From UBA3871 sp041797745 (GTDB taxonomy: Bacteria; Bacillota; Clostridia; Peptostreptococcales; Anaerovoracaceae): a stretch of DNA of 18,088 nt. Position numbers and translations under genes: made by a program. This document shows, in pieces, positions 6,369 through 14,623 of the stretch (its first letter is position 1; every line of letters begins with the position of its first letter). The DNA lies in assembly GCA_041797745.1 (NCBI GenBank), contig JBHBZU010000004.1:1-18088 (forward strand), read 5' to 3'. Under the pieces are notes generated by a model. That model saw only the letters and a list, made by a program, of their open reading frames with translations, was not told the DNA's origin and searched no databases.

Positions 6369-7712
6369 CTAAAAGAATAATCCCCAAGCAAGAAATCCTA
6401 AGCAAGTAATAACTCCTACATAAAGGAGAACAACTACTAAATAGCCCATGATGTTTCTTGCAGAGAGTCCTGCAACACCTAAAGCAGGGAGAGCCCAGAA
6501 CGGTTGAACCATGTTAGTCCACTGGTCACCCCAAGCAATAGCCATAGCAGCACGACCTGCCTCGATACCCATCTTTGAAGCAGCCGGCATAACGATAGGA
6601 GCCTGAACCGCCCACTGTCCACCGCCTGATGGAACGAAGAAGTTGATGATACCTGCGGAAAGGAATGTTAACATTGGGAAAGTTACATCGTTGGAAATGT
6701 TTACGAAGAAATCCGCAATAATTCCTGCAAGAGAAACTCCTGCGTCATTGGATACAACCATCAAGCCCATGATACCTGCGTAGAACGGGAACTGTAAAAG
6801 AATGCCGGCAGCGCCTGCAGCAGCTTCTCCGATAGCGTCTACGTATTTACGTAAGTCACCATGTAATAAAATACCTAAGAACATGAAAATCATGTTTACG
6901 ATATTAAGACCAAGCTTAAAGCCGGAAGTTGCAAAGAAGTATCCGATATATAAGAAACCAAGTACTAAAGTAATACCCCAAAGAACCTTTGAATGTTCGA
7001 TTCTCTGAGCAGGTGTATTAATTTCATAAGTCTTAGGTGCTTCTTCTTCAATAATAGCCGGATCAACTAAAATAGTAAGTTCCTTGGATGGATGCATAGC
7101 ATAGTTGATGAAAGGCATAGTTACGAGAATAACTGCGCACATAATCAGGTTAACAGGATGGAACAAAGTTTCACTTGTAGGAGCCTGATATATCTCGCCG
7201 AGAATTTCTGCTCCGCCTGCAATGTTAAGCGGAATAGAACCGGAAAGACCTGCGTGCCAAATAACGAAGCCTGAATAAGCTGACGCAATGAGCAGCGGAT
7301 AGTCAACGTCACGAACTCTCTTTACTACTTCCTTTGCAAGTAAAGCACCGGCAATAAGTCCGAAGCCCCAGTTTAACCAACAGCAGATAGTGGAAACGAA
7401 AGTTGTAACTAAGATAGCGCTCTTCTTGTCATGAGCAAGTCCTGCAATAGCACCAAGTGCTTTCTTACAAACAGTGGCGGAAGCCATAGCTGAACCCAGT
7501 ACAAGTACCAGTGCCATCTGCATTGAGAATGCAAGTAAGCCCCAGAATCCTGAATCTTTACCCCAAGCATCTACAAGACCCATAGGTGAAAGACCTGTTC
7601 CAATAAGAGCGAATACGAATACTACAATAGTAAGGATAATCGCAAAGAGGAACGGATCAGGAAGCCATCTGTTGACTACTTTTACGCAGCCATTTGTGAA
7701 TTTCTTAAACAT
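6369..7712 (-). CDS. atoE: AtoE-family short-chain fatty acid transporter
   Basis: This is an inner-membrane transporter of the AtoE family (447 residues; E. coli AtoE is about 440), expected to move short-chain fatty acids such as acetoacetate or butyrate. The N-terminal WLPDPFLFAIILTIVVFVFAL is the family hallmark. Other conserved stretches are NWGFGLIAGALLAKEVV (about 115-130), a HAGLSGSIPLNIAG loop, and FFVPSGGGQWAVQAPIVMPAA (about 360-380) followed by GDQWTNMVQPFWALPALG. About ten or more hydrophobic membrane segments are visible. The ATG at 7712 has GGAGGT 6 nt upstream. It is a single-gene unit with its own promoter (7794-7822), palindromes in its leader and a strong terminator. The activase gene downstream suggests a role in carboxylic-acid fermentation, but the substrate cannot be read from sequence. 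Confidence 0.93.
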   Translation of the reverse strand: MFKKFTNGCVKVVNRWLPDPFLFAIILTIVVFVFALIGTGLSPMGLVDAWGKDSGFWGLLAFSMQMALVLVLGSAMASATVCKKALGAIAGLAHDKKSAILVTTFVSTICCWLNWGFGLIAGALLAKEVVKRVRDVDYPLLIASAYSGFVIWHAGLSGSIPLNIAGGAEILGEIYQAPTSETLFHPVNLIMCAVILVTMPFINYAMHPSKELTILVDPAIIEEEAPKTYEINTPAQRIEHSKVLWGITLVLGFLYIGYFFATSGFKLGLNIVNMIFMFLGILLHGDLRKYVDAIGEAAAGAAGILLQFPFYAGIMGLMVVSNDAGVSLAGIIADFFVNISNDVTFPMLTFLSAGIINFFVPSGGGQWAVQAPIVMPAASKMGIEAGRAAMAIAWGDQWTNMVQPFWALPALGVAGLSARNIMGYLVVVLLYVGVITCLGFLAWGLFF

Positions 7713-7740
7713 AAATTTACCTCCAAAGTAAATTATCTCG

Positions 7741-7765
7741 GAATACAGTTAATGTATTCACGTGA
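7741..7765. promoter_or_regulatory. Two abutting palindromes in the atoE leader, candidate operator
   Basis: GAATACA and TGTATTC (7741-7747, 7753-7759) form a perfect 7+5+7 inverted repeat. TCACGTGA (7758-7765) is an 8-bp palindrome overlapping its edge by two bases. Both lie in the leader, about 22-46 nt downstream of the predicted start. The 10-mer at 7762-7771 also occurs at the iclR palindrome. Control by the IclR protein is a plausible inference. Confidence 0.4.
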
Positions 7766-7793
7766 TATGATAATAATGATGATTCCATATAAT

Positions 7794-7822
7794 ATATTAA
7801 AATATTTTTTACAAGGATTCAA
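7794..7822 (-). promoter_or_regulatory. Sigma-A type promoter of the atoE-type gene
   Basis: On the minus strand there is a TTGAAT -35 box (7822-7817), a 17-bp spacer and a TAATAT -10 box (7799-7794). The start is near 7787, giving a leader of about 74 nt that carries the palindromes at 7741-7765. Confidence 0.55.
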
Positions 7823-7900
7823 CATATTTTAAGCATAATTGGTAATTTTTTAACGAGCTTTTGCAAAAATTCACTGTATTTTTCCAAATTAATACAATTT

Positions 7901-7937
7901 AAAATAAAATGGGACGCTTAATTTAATAAAACGTCCC
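7901..7937 (-). terminator. Probable intrinsic terminator of the MATE gene
   Basis: GGGACG (7937-7932) pairs with CGTCCC (7916-7911) on the minus strand, extendable by three pairs into an AT-rich loop, and is followed by ATTTTATTTT. The T run is interrupted, so termination may be partial. It lies 25 bp past the stop codon. Confidence 0.65.
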
Positions 7938-7962
7938 CTGTATGTATTAAATTCCATACATT

Positions 7963-9336
7963 TTATGGGTTTTTAGCTTCCATAGGCATACCGCTTATCT
8001 CTTTTTTCATAACGATAATAAAACCAGTAATCGCCCAAATAGTACCTAAAATTTCCGCTATTGGAAATGCGTACCATACTGACATTAGTCCAAAATTGTT
8101 AATTAACAAATAAGCAATCGGAAGAATACCTATAAGTTGTCTGATTATAGGGCTCATCAATGATAAAAATCCATGCCCTGTAGATTGAAACAGTGTATTA
8201 CACATGATACCGTAAGATGCAGGAACAAAGCAAATGGCAATAGCCCGTAAAGCCGGTATACCAATTTCAAGCATATCCTGTTTTGCATGGAACATAAGCA
8301 GCAACTCTTTAGGAAATATTTCAAATATAATCATACCTATACTCATATATATGAGTGCCCACAAGAAAGAAGTTTTGTAAGTTTTCATGAGCCGCTTACG
8401 ATTTCTTGCACCAAAATTATAGCCCATAACCGGCATAGCTCCCTGATTAAGACCAAATACCGGCATAAAGACGAAGCTTTGCAGTCTGAAATATGCTCCC
8501 AATACTGCCACCGCCGTTTCGGAAAATTGTGACAGCATACCGTTTAAGGCTAATACCATGAAAGAAGTAATAGACTGCATTACAATAGCCGAAAAAGCTA
8601 CCGTATATATGTCTTTTAACATCTGCTTTTCAAACTTAAAGCCTTTTAAGCGTATATTAAAAACCTTGTTATGTTTTTTTAAGAAGTAAATATTAAGTGC
8701 ACAACAAAGAACCTGACCCAAAACGGTGGCTACAGCTGCACCCTCCATTTCCCATTTTGGAAAAGGACCGTAACCGAATATGAATAGCGGGTCTAGGATA
8801 ATATTGGTAAATGCACCTGCAATGGAAGTAAGCATTGGAATTTTCATTTGACCGGTTGCCTGAAAAAGTCGTTCAATCATAACCGAAATCATGATGAATA
8901 TAGAACCGATGGTTACTATTTTTAAATATCCTATTCCATGATTTAAAATATATTCCGTTTTAGTAAATAAGTGCATATAAGAGCCGGCGATAAATATGCC
9001 GAAAAATGCAAAGATTAACCAGTTCATAACAGCAAGTCTCATACCGTGGTTAGCAACCTTTTGAGCCTCTTCTATGCGTTTAGCTCCTAATCTTCTTGCC
9101 ATAAGTGAGTTTATGCCGATACTGGTACCTACCGCAAAGGCAATATTTAGCATTTGTATAGGAAAAGCATAGGTTATGGCAGAAAGTGCGTCTTCAGAAA
9201 TAGCAGACACAAAGATACTGTCTATAATATTATAGAGTGCATTTACAAGCATGGATATGATTGCAGGCAAACTCATACTTGACAGCAGTTTACCTATGGG
9301 CTCATAACCCATCCTGTTTTCTTGTATTTTTTCCAT
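7963..9336 (-). CDS. MATE-family multidrug/metabolite efflux transporter
   Basis: This is a 457-residue polytopic membrane protein of the MATE family, which exports drugs or metabolites in exchange for Na+ or H+. The N-terminal half starts with PIGKLLSSMSLPAIISMLVNALYNIIDSIFVS, the typical first MatE segment, followed by GTSIGINSLMARRLGAKRIEEA, a family signature. The second half repeats the fold with VFMPVFGLNQGAMPVMGYNFGARNRKRL at about 300-325. About twelve hydrophobic segments are seen and the length is normal. The ATG at 9336 has only a weak purine-rich site upstream. The gene sits alone between the rnpB terminator and its own terminator. The substrate cannot be predicted. Confidence 0.93.
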   Translation of the reverse strand: MEKIQENRMGYEPIGKLLSSMSLPAIISMLVNALYNIIDSIFVSAISEDALSAITYAFPIQMLNIAFAVGTSIGINSLMARRLGAKRIEEAQKVANHGMRLAVMNWLIFAFFGIFIAGSYMHLFTKTEYILNHGIGYLKIVTIGSIFIMISVMIERLFQATGQMKIPMLTSIAGAFTNIILDPLFIFGYGPFPKWEMEGAAVATVLGQVLCCALNIYFLKKHNKVFNIRLKGFKFEKQMLKDIYTVAFSAIVMQSITSFMVLALNGMLSQFSETAVAVLGAYFRLQSFVFMPVFGLNQGAMPVMGYNFGARNRKRLMKTYKTSFLWALIYMSIGMIIFEIFPKELLLMFHAKQDMLEIGIPALRAIAICFVPASYGIMCNTLFQSTGHGFLSLMSPIIRQLIGILPIAYLLINNFGLMSVWYAFPIAEILGTIWAITGFIIVMKKEISGMPMEAKNP

Positions 9337-9422
9337 ATATTTCCCAAATCCTTTTCCCTTAAATAAATATCTCCGCTATTTGTTTTTTAATTTTTGATTT
9401 ACAAATCCATAATAAATATAAA

Positions 9423-9444
9423 CCTGTATCGCAAAAGATACAGG
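9423..9444 (-). terminator. Intrinsic terminator of rnpB
   Basis: CCTGTATC and GATACAGG form a perfect 8-bp stem with a 6-nt loop, 9 bp past the P1 3' strand of RNase P RNA, followed on the minus strand by TTTATATTTATT. Confidence 0.8.
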
Positions 9445-9452
9445 AAAATAAA

Positions 9453-9799
9453 AGCTTTGGGCAGCCTATAAGCCGGGTTCTGTATTAAACAATCATCTAT
9501 CTCGACGCAGTGTTGCCACTACGCTCTAGCGACCTACCTACCGGGCAGCAACGGGCCGCTGCCTTTCATACCCTCTTTTGGTCTTGCTCCGGGTGGGGTT
9601 TACACAGCAAGCCTGTCTCCAGACTTCTGGTGAGCTCTTACCTCGCCATTTCAACCTTACCACAGCCTAACTGTTTCGGCGGAATGTTTCTGTTGCACTT
9701 TCCCTATAGTTACCTACGCCAGACGTTATCTGGCACCCTTGCCCTGCGGAGCCCGGACTTTCCTCACATAAATGCGCGATTGTCTGGATACCCAAAGCC
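9453..9799 (-). ncRNA. rnpB: RNase P RNA, bacterial type A
   Basis: This is the catalytic RNA of RNase P, which trims the 5' leader from precursor tRNAs. On the minus strand the conserved core motifs appear in order: GAGGAAAGTCCGGGCTCC, AGGGTGCCAGATAACGTCTGG (P3 region), GTGCAACAGAAA, GGTAAGAGCTCACC, AAACCCCACCCGGAGCAAGA and finally AGAACCCGGCTTATAGGC. The ends pair as P1: GCTTTGGG (9798-9791) with CCCAAAGC (9461-9454). These core motifs and the length of about 347 nt match the ancestral type A found in Clostridia, not the Bacillus type B. The promoter at 9806-9834 puts the 5' end at about 9799. The 3' end is set from P1. Confidence 0.97.
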
Positions 9800-9805
9800 T
9801 TAATT

Positions 9806-9834
9806 ATTATACTTTTGTAAAAATTTAATGTCAA
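9806..9834 (-). promoter_or_regulatory. Perfect-consensus sigma-A promoter of rnpB
   Basis: On the minus strand TTGACA (9834-9829), a 17-bp spacer and TATAAT (9811-9806) match the consensus at all twelve positions. Seven bases downstream of the -10 box is the first base of the P1 helix, so promoter and RNA end support each other. Confidence 0.92.
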
Positions 9835-9849
9835 CTAATTGATTTTTCA

Positions 9850-9900
9850 GTTAACACCTTCGGTGTAACTTCGATATAACACCTTTAGTTAATACCTTTA
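9850..9900. repeat. Degenerate TTAACACCTTT repeats with a hairpin after nif3
   Basis: Three related units occur on the plus strand: TTAACACCTT (9851-9860), ATAACACCTTT (9876-9886) and TTAATACCTTTA (9889-9900). The first also forms a hairpin (GTTAACACC/GGTGTAAC, 9850-9869) with one bulged base. They lie between the nif3 stop and the rnpB promoter. The hairpin lacks a T run, so it is at best a weak terminator for trmK-nif3. The purpose is unknown. Confidence 0.35.
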
Positions 9901-9965
9901 ATTAACAACGTCTACTCTTTCGATGAAATGTTAAATAAAATTGGAATAAACTTATAATATGAACT

Positions 9966-10760
9966 TTATATAACCTTAAATGGATTTAAATCCACCTGAG
10001 AAGCGAAAATATCGCATTCATCACCTATAATTTCTGCCAGCTGCCAAGCCATGTTTTTTGAAAAAATCCATTCTGTACCATAGTGTCCTGCATCCACCAG
10101 CACAATTCCCTCTGCTAAAGCATTTTGTGCTTCATGATACTTAACATCTCCCGTTATGAACGCGTCGCAACCCATTAATGCCGCATAATGAACAAATTCT
10201 GCTCCGGCGCCTGTGCAATAGCCAATGCGCATGATACTCTCATCCTCAGTTGCAGATACAACTCGGATTTGAGTTTCACTTATTTCCAGTGCCTCTGAAA
10301 CGTGAGACCTTAATTTTGAAACACTCATTTCAAAAGGAAGATTTCCCACTCCCCCGATAAGACTTTCACCCTCAGGATTTACAAGGGGCTCCACCTCGGA
10401 CAGTTGTAAACGGGAAGCTAAATCGTAATTGTTTCCTTTTGGCGCCTTATCAAAAGATGTATGTGCGGCATAAACATTTATATCCGCAGCAATCAGCTGA
10501 CTTATCAGCTTTCCTAAAGGAGTATCAAAATCTATGGATTTTAAGGGGTTAAAAATCAGCGGATGGTGCGTAACCACCATGTCTACTCCTAATACTATTG
10601 CTTCGTCTACAACAGCTTGGGTAAGCTCTAAGGCTGTTAAAACAGAACTGATATCTTCTTTACCTGTGAAAATCTGTGTGCCTGAATTGTCCCAAGCTTC
10701 TTGAAGATTCAGTGGTGCAATTTCTTCAATTACCTCTTTTACAATATAATATTTAAGCAT
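9966..10760 (-). CDS. Nif3-like dinuclear metal centre protein (YqfO family)
   Basis: This is a 264-residue Nif3/DUF34 protein. Family members form ring-shaped hexamers with a two-metal site and are often annotated as GTP cyclohydrolase I type 2 homologues; the true substrate is not settled. Metal-binding motifs are seen in order: THHPLIF (H65, H66), HTSFD (H100, D104) and DAGHYGTE (H226, E230), plus GDVKYHEA at about 204-211. The N-terminal WDNSGTQI corresponds to the family's WDNVGLQVG. It lacks the extra central domain of the longer Bacillus-type YqfO. The start overlaps the stop of trmK by 8 bp, implying translational coupling. The trmK-nif3 pair after the sigma factor gene is the same order as in Bacillus. 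Confidence 0.93.
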   Translation of the reverse strand: MLKYYIVKEVIEEIAPLNLQEAWDNSGTQIFTGKEDISSVLTALELTQAVVDEAIVLGVDMVVTHHPLIFNPLKSIDFDTPLGKLISQLIAADINVYAAHTSFDKAPKGNNYDLASRLQLSEVEPLVNPEGESLIGGVGNLPFEMSVSKLRSHVSEALEISETQIRVVSATEDESIMRIGYCTGAGAEFVHYAALMGCDAFITGDVKYHEAQNALAEGIVLVDAGHYGTEWIFSKNMAWQLAEIIGDECDIFASQVDLNPFKVI

Positions 10761-11520
10761 ATTTTTTCACCATTTCTTCCATATATGAGATTTTTTCTTC
10801 TATTAGAGACAGTTTGATTTTAGAACTTTCCTCCGCCTTTGATATTATCTCACCTTTTATCTTTTTCAGTTTCTCTAATCTTTCATTAAAAAGTCGTTTA
10901 CCTAAAAGACCTGAATCTTTCAACAAGGCTTCCGGATATTCTTCCTCCATAGTCGGTTTATAGTGCTTGTACCAAAGTTTTTCGTTTTTAAAAGGGTCTA
11001 TCAAAGTCTTTTCAAAAACCGGAGGAACTGCTGTTATTACACTGCATATATTCCCATCCTCATCCACCAGTTGCTCTGATAAAATGTTAAAACCTCTGGC
11101 TTTAAGATAGTGCCTTAAATATCCTGCTGCCGTTCTTGGTTGAAGTATGTATTTTTTGTAACTGCAAGACTTTTCAAAATCCTCATTAATAAGGTCTATC
11201 ATAAGAAGACCGCCCATGCCTGCTATTGCTATAACCTCAACCTCAGCCTTTTCCACCACTTCCAGTCCTGAACCAAGCCTAAAAACAGCTTGGTCTTTTA
11301 ATCGGTGAGCTTCATCCGATTCTTTTAAAAAGTCTTGGAAGTTTTGTTTAGCTTTTTCTAAAGAGTCTTTACTGATATCTGCCATAATAACATATTCTGA
11401 TATATGGTTTGCGAGCAAGTATATAGGTAAAAATCCATGATCTGTACCTATGTCAGCCATGTTCTGACCCTTTTGCAGCTGATCTGCCATCAGCTTTAAT
11501 CTGTTTGATAGTTTTTTCAT
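10753..11520 (-). CDS. trmK: tRNA (adenine-22-N1)-methyltransferase TrmK
   Basis: This is a SAM-dependent methyltransferase (TrmK/YqfN family, 255 residues) that forms m1A at position 22 of tRNAs in Gram-positive bacteria. The SAM-binding motif I is MADIGTDHGFLP (21-32), followed by MADISKDSLEKAK, the family GMGG motif (101-104) and LQPRTAAGYLRHYL (126-139). The C-terminal 50 residues are charged and helical, fitting the coiled-coil end of the family. No clear ribosome binding site precedes the ATG, yet the start fits the family. The upstream rpoD terminator means it probably has its own promoter in the 43 bp between the terminator hairpin and the start, but none is obvious. It overlaps nif3 by 8 bp. 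Confidence 0.93.
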   Translation of the reverse strand: MKKLSNRLKLMADQLQKGQNMADIGTDHGFLPIYLLANHISEYVIMADISKDSLEKAKQNFQDFLKESDEAHRLKDQAVFRLGSGLEVVEKAEVEVIAIAGMGGLLMIDLINEDFEKSCSYKKYILQPRTAAGYLRHYLKARGFNILSEQLVDEDGNICSVITAVPPVFEKTLIDPFKNEKLWYKHYKPTMEEEYPEALLKDSGLLGKRLFNERLEKLKKIKGEIISKAEESSKIKLSLIEEKISYMEEMVKKYA

Positions 11521-11553
11521 TTATATTATTTTTAATCTAAAGTGGAACAATTA

Positions 11554-11587
11554 GTAAAAAATAGGCCGGTATGGAAACATATCGGCC
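11554..11587 (-). terminator. Intrinsic terminator after rpoD
   Basis: GGCCGATATG and CATACCGGCC on the minus strand pair over 9 of 10 positions (one A-C mismatch) around a TTTC tetraloop, followed by TATTTTTTAC. It ends the dnaG-rpoD transcript 15 bp after the rpoD stop. Confidence 0.88.
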
Positions 11588-11601
11588 ACGTATATCTTTT
11601 A

Positions 11602-12744
11602 TTATTCAAGGTAATCCTTTAACTTCTTGCTTCGTGACGGATGTCTTAACTTGCGAAGAGCTTTAGCTTCAATTTGTCTGATTCGCTCTCTTGTTACATC
11701 AAATTCCTTGCCCACTTCCTCCAGGGTTCTGGCTCTGCCGTCTTCAAGACCAAATCTCAACTTCAGCACCTTTTGTTCCCTCTCAGTAAGAGTTTCAAGA
11801 ACTTCAACAAGCTGTTCCTTTAGCATGGAGAATGCCGCCGCATCCGCAGGTGCAGGTACATCATCGTCAGGTATGAAGTCACCAAGGTGTGAATCTTCTT
11901 CTTCACCTATAGGTGTTTCTAAAGAAACAGGCTCTTGCGCAATCTTTAAGATTTCACGAACCTTATCCTCTGAAATATCCATTTCCGCTGCAATTTCTTC
12001 CGGAGACGGCTCACGTCCATATTCCTGAAGAAGCTGTCTTGAAACCCTGATGAGCTTGTTAATAGTTTCTACCATGTGAACAGGAATACGAATAGTTCTC
12101 GCCTGATCCGCAATGGAACGTGTAATAGCCTGTCTAATCCACCATGTTGCATAAGTAGAAAACTTGTAACCCTTGCGCCAGTCAAACTTATCAACTGCCT
12201 TGATTAAACCGAGATTTCCCTCCTGAATTAAGTCTAAAAAGAGCATACCTCTTCCTACGTATCTTTTAGCAATGGAAACTACCAAACGAAGATTAGCCTC
12301 GCAAAGACGTTTTTTAGCTTCTGTATCTCCCTGCTCCATCCTTTTTGCCAAATCAATTTCTTCTTCAGCAGACAGAAGAGGAACCTTACCGATTTCTTTC
12401 AGATACATTCTAACCGGATCATCTACATTTATAGTTTTAGGCAGTGTAGCTTCAAGGTCAATTTCTCCCGACTCATCAATGAGTATGTCCTCTGCACTTT
12501 CATCATCACCTTGCTGTTCCATTTCGATGATATCGTGGTCATCTGGTTCAACTTCTGAAGCAAACTCGATTCCGGATTCCATAATCTTCACTTCAAGCTC
12601 TTCAGCAGCATCCTTATCTAATTCAATGCCCTCTGTAATATTGGCAAGTTCATTATAAGAAATTTTACTCTTGCCTGTTGCCTTGACCTTATCCACCATT
12701 TCGTTAATAAGATCGTTTTTTTCCTGTGAATCAGTAATAGCCAT
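11602..12744 (-). CDS. rpoD: RNA polymerase primary sigma factor RpoD/SigA
   Basis: This is the housekeeping sigma-70 factor (380 residues, close to Bacillus SigA). Region 1.1-like sequence is at about 8-60, followed by an acidic linker (about 63-100). Region 1.2 has DDPVRMYLKEIGKVPLLSAEEEI (108-130). Region 2 (about 145-215) has ANLRLVVSIAKRYVGRGMLFLDLIQEGN and the promoter-melting and -10 recognition stretch FDWRKGYKFSTYATWWIRQAI. Region 3 spans about 225-300. Region 4 has LTEREQKVLKLRFGL, and the -35-binding helix-turn-helix LEEVGKEFDVTRERIRQIEAKALRKLRHP is at 341-369. The ATG has CAGGAGG 5 nt upstream, in an 11-bp gap after dnaG, so the two genes are co-transcribed. The consensus promoters seen in this window are of the type it would recognise. 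Confidence 0.98.
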   Translation of the reverse strand: MAITDSQEKNDLINEMVDKVKATGKSKISYNELANITEGIELDKDAAEELEVKIMESGIEFASEVEPDDHDIIEMEQQGDDESAEDILIDESGEIDLEATLPKTINVDDPVRMYLKEIGKVPLLSAEEEIDLAKRMEQGDTEAKKRLCEANLRLVVSIAKRYVGRGMLFLDLIQEGNLGLIKAVDKFDWRKGYKFSTYATWWIRQAITRSIADQARTIRIPVHMVETINKLIRVSRQLLQEYGREPSPEEIAAEMDISEDKVREILKIAQEPVSLETPIGEEEDSHLGDFIPDDDVPAPADAAAFSMLKEQLVEVLETLTEREQKVLKLRFGLEDGRARTLEEVGKEFDVTRERIRQIEAKALRKLRHPSRSKKLKDYLE

Positions 12745-12755
12745 TTTTCCTCCTG

Positions 12756-14534
12756 TTATTTTAATTCTTCAATTCGTTCGCGTATAAACTTACACTCTTC
12801 CATTATCTCTCGTTGAACGGAAACATCAGTTTCTGAATCGCCGGCAATTTCCAGCTGATCTATCAGCTCCTGATATCTCTTTTCTAAGTCGTTGCGCTCT
12901 ATGGTGTTGAAACACTGTTGCATAACAGCTTCCACATTGCCACCCATGGGCTCATTTTCCATAATGTTCTTAAGTGTTGACACATATTTTTCGTCAATAT
13001 AGTCTGCAATTCTTTTTTCGTCAAAGTCCGTGCGGTCGGGGTCTTCTTTCATCTGTAGCTTAACAGCTTCATAAATGGCTCTCCCGCTATCGCTTTCAAA
13101 AGCGTTTTGACGTGCAGCAATTTTTTTATAGTAAACAGGCTCCATAAGCATAATATGAAGTAACTGTCTTTCCAGCTTGGTAATTGGTTTAGAAGACAAA
13201 TCTTCCTTTTCTGAATGTCCCTCGGAATAAGGCCTTACAGCTTTAGCATTTTCATCTTTCAGCTTTTCAGCCTCTCCCGTAACTTCTCTCCTTAAAGCTC
13301 CCTCGGAAATATCCATACCTGAGGAAATCTTTTTAATATATATATCCTGTTCTATAGGCCCAAGGGATGAAAGCACTTTAGCCACGTCTTTCATATACTC
13401 AAGCTTGTCATATTCTTTTGTTATATTATGTTTTAGCCCCACATCTTCTATTTTGTATTCCGCATAAGTGCTTGCCTCTTTCACCAGTTCTTTAAAGGCT
13501 GAAGCGCCATGCTTTTTAACAAAATCGTCAGGGTCTTTACCGTCAGTTACGTGCAGAACCTTTACTTTACATTCAGCTGCGTGAAGTATTTCAATACCTC
13601 TAAGAGCCGCTTTTCTGCCTGCCGAATCCGAATCGTATGAAAGTACTACGTTTGGAGTATACCTTTTAATCAATCGTGCCTGATTTTCCGTCAGTGCCGT
13701 ACCGCAGGTTGCACAAACATTGTAAACCCCTGCCTGATATAAGGACACCACATCCATGTTGCCCTCCACAACGATTGCCGTATCTTCTTTGCCAATGCTT
13801 TGCCTTGTAAGGTTTAAGGCATAAAGGTTGTTTTTCTTGAGGAATATAGGGCTTTCCGGCGAATTCATATATTTGGGTTCACCATCGCCTATAATACGTC
13901 CCCCGAAGCCTATAACCTTTCCTGAAGTGTTTATAATAGGAAACATAACTCTGTTTCTGAATTTATCGTAATACCTGCCTTTGCTTTCAGCTATTAGACC
14001 TAAAGTAATCAGCGATTTTTTATCATATCCTTTAGACAAAAGATGATCCATAAGAGAATGCCACTCGCCGTCTGCATAGCCTAGTCCGAAAGCCTTGATA
14101 GTATCAGGAGTAATTCCGCGACCTGTAATATATTTATATCCTGAATTTCCCGGTACAAACATGGCTTTCATGAAAAAAGCTGCTGCTTCACGGTTAATTT
14201 CATAAAATAAATTATTAGCTTCTTTTTTATGAGAATCTTTAGTCTCAATCTTTATATTATACTTATCCCCCAGCTTTTGAGCCGCCTCCATAAAATCCAG
14301 ATTGTAGTATCTTTTAGTAAACTCAATAACATCTCCCGTAGCACCGCAACCAAAACAGGTAAAAATCTGCTTTGTCTCGGACACCACAAAAGACGGGGTC
14401 TTTTCATTGTGGAAAGGACAACAACCTTTATAGTTGCTGCCTGCCCTCTTAAGCGGCACCACCTGACCAACCTCGTCCACTATGTTAGCAACGCTTTTAA
14501 TTTCATCTATGAAATTGTTATTTCCTATTGCCAT
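12756..14534 (-). CDS. dnaG: DNA primase DnaG
   Basis: This enzyme makes the RNA primers for DNA replication at the fork, working with the replicative helicase. The 592-residue length is normal. The N-terminal CHC2 zinc finger has C39, H42, C60 and C63 in CPFHNEKTPSF...FTCFGCG. The RNA-polymerase-like core has RVMFPIINTSGKVIGFGGR (195-213). The Toprim catalytic site has VVEGNMDV (E258) and SYDSDSAG (D301, D303), the expected metal-binding acids. The C-terminal 140 residues are helical and would form the helicase-binding domain. The ATG at 14534 has a GGTAGG-like site 5 nt upstream. It follows dgt after 89 bp and precedes rpoD by 11 bp, the classic macromolecular-synthesis arrangement without rpsU. 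Confidence 0.98.
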   Translation of the reverse strand: MAIGNNNFIDEIKSVANIVDEVGQVVPLKRAGSNYKGCCPFHNEKTPSFVVSETKQIFTCFGCGATGDVIEFTKRYYNLDFMEAAQKLGDKYNIKIETKDSHKKEANNLFYEINREAAAFFMKAMFVPGNSGYKYITGRGITPDTIKAFGLGYADGEWHSLMDHLLSKGYDKKSLITLGLIAESKGRYYDKFRNRVMFPIINTSGKVIGFGGRIIGDGEPKYMNSPESPIFLKKNNLYALNLTRQSIGKEDTAIVVEGNMDVVSLYQAGVYNVCATCGTALTENQARLIKRYTPNVVLSYDSDSAGRKAALRGIEILHAAECKVKVLHVTDGKDPDDFVKKHGASAFKELVKEASTYAEYKIEDVGLKHNITKEYDKLEYMKDVAKVLSSLGPIEQDIYIKKISSGMDISEGALRREVTGEAEKLKDENAKAVRPYSEGHSEKEDLSSKPITKLERQLLHIMLMEPVYYKKIAARQNAFESDSGRAIYEAVKLQMKEDPDRTDFDEKRIADYIDEKYVSTLKNIMENEPMGGNVEAVMQQCFNTIERNDLEKRYQELIDQLEIAGDSETDVSVQREIMEECKFIRERIEELK

Positions 14535-14623
14535 ACATACCTACCCAAAATCTGTCTATTTGCCCTCTATATACTAATACCGTATTTTTTCCGACTTTCC
14601 TTTTTTAAATAATTTTTATTTAA

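Noticed and set aside
7758..7765. CACGTG as a eukaryotic-type E-box element
   Set aside because: The context is clearly bacterial; the short palindrome is better read as part of a bacterial operator candidate.
9510..9803. 97-residue open frame on the plus strand
   Set aside because: It is antisense to the RNase P RNA gene and explained by its GC-rich conserved sequence; no protein family is recognisable.
11521..11553. Promoter or leaderless start for trmK
   Set aside because: The TTGTTC and AATATA-like boxes are weak and would place the start at or inside the ATG; the evidence is too thin to call.
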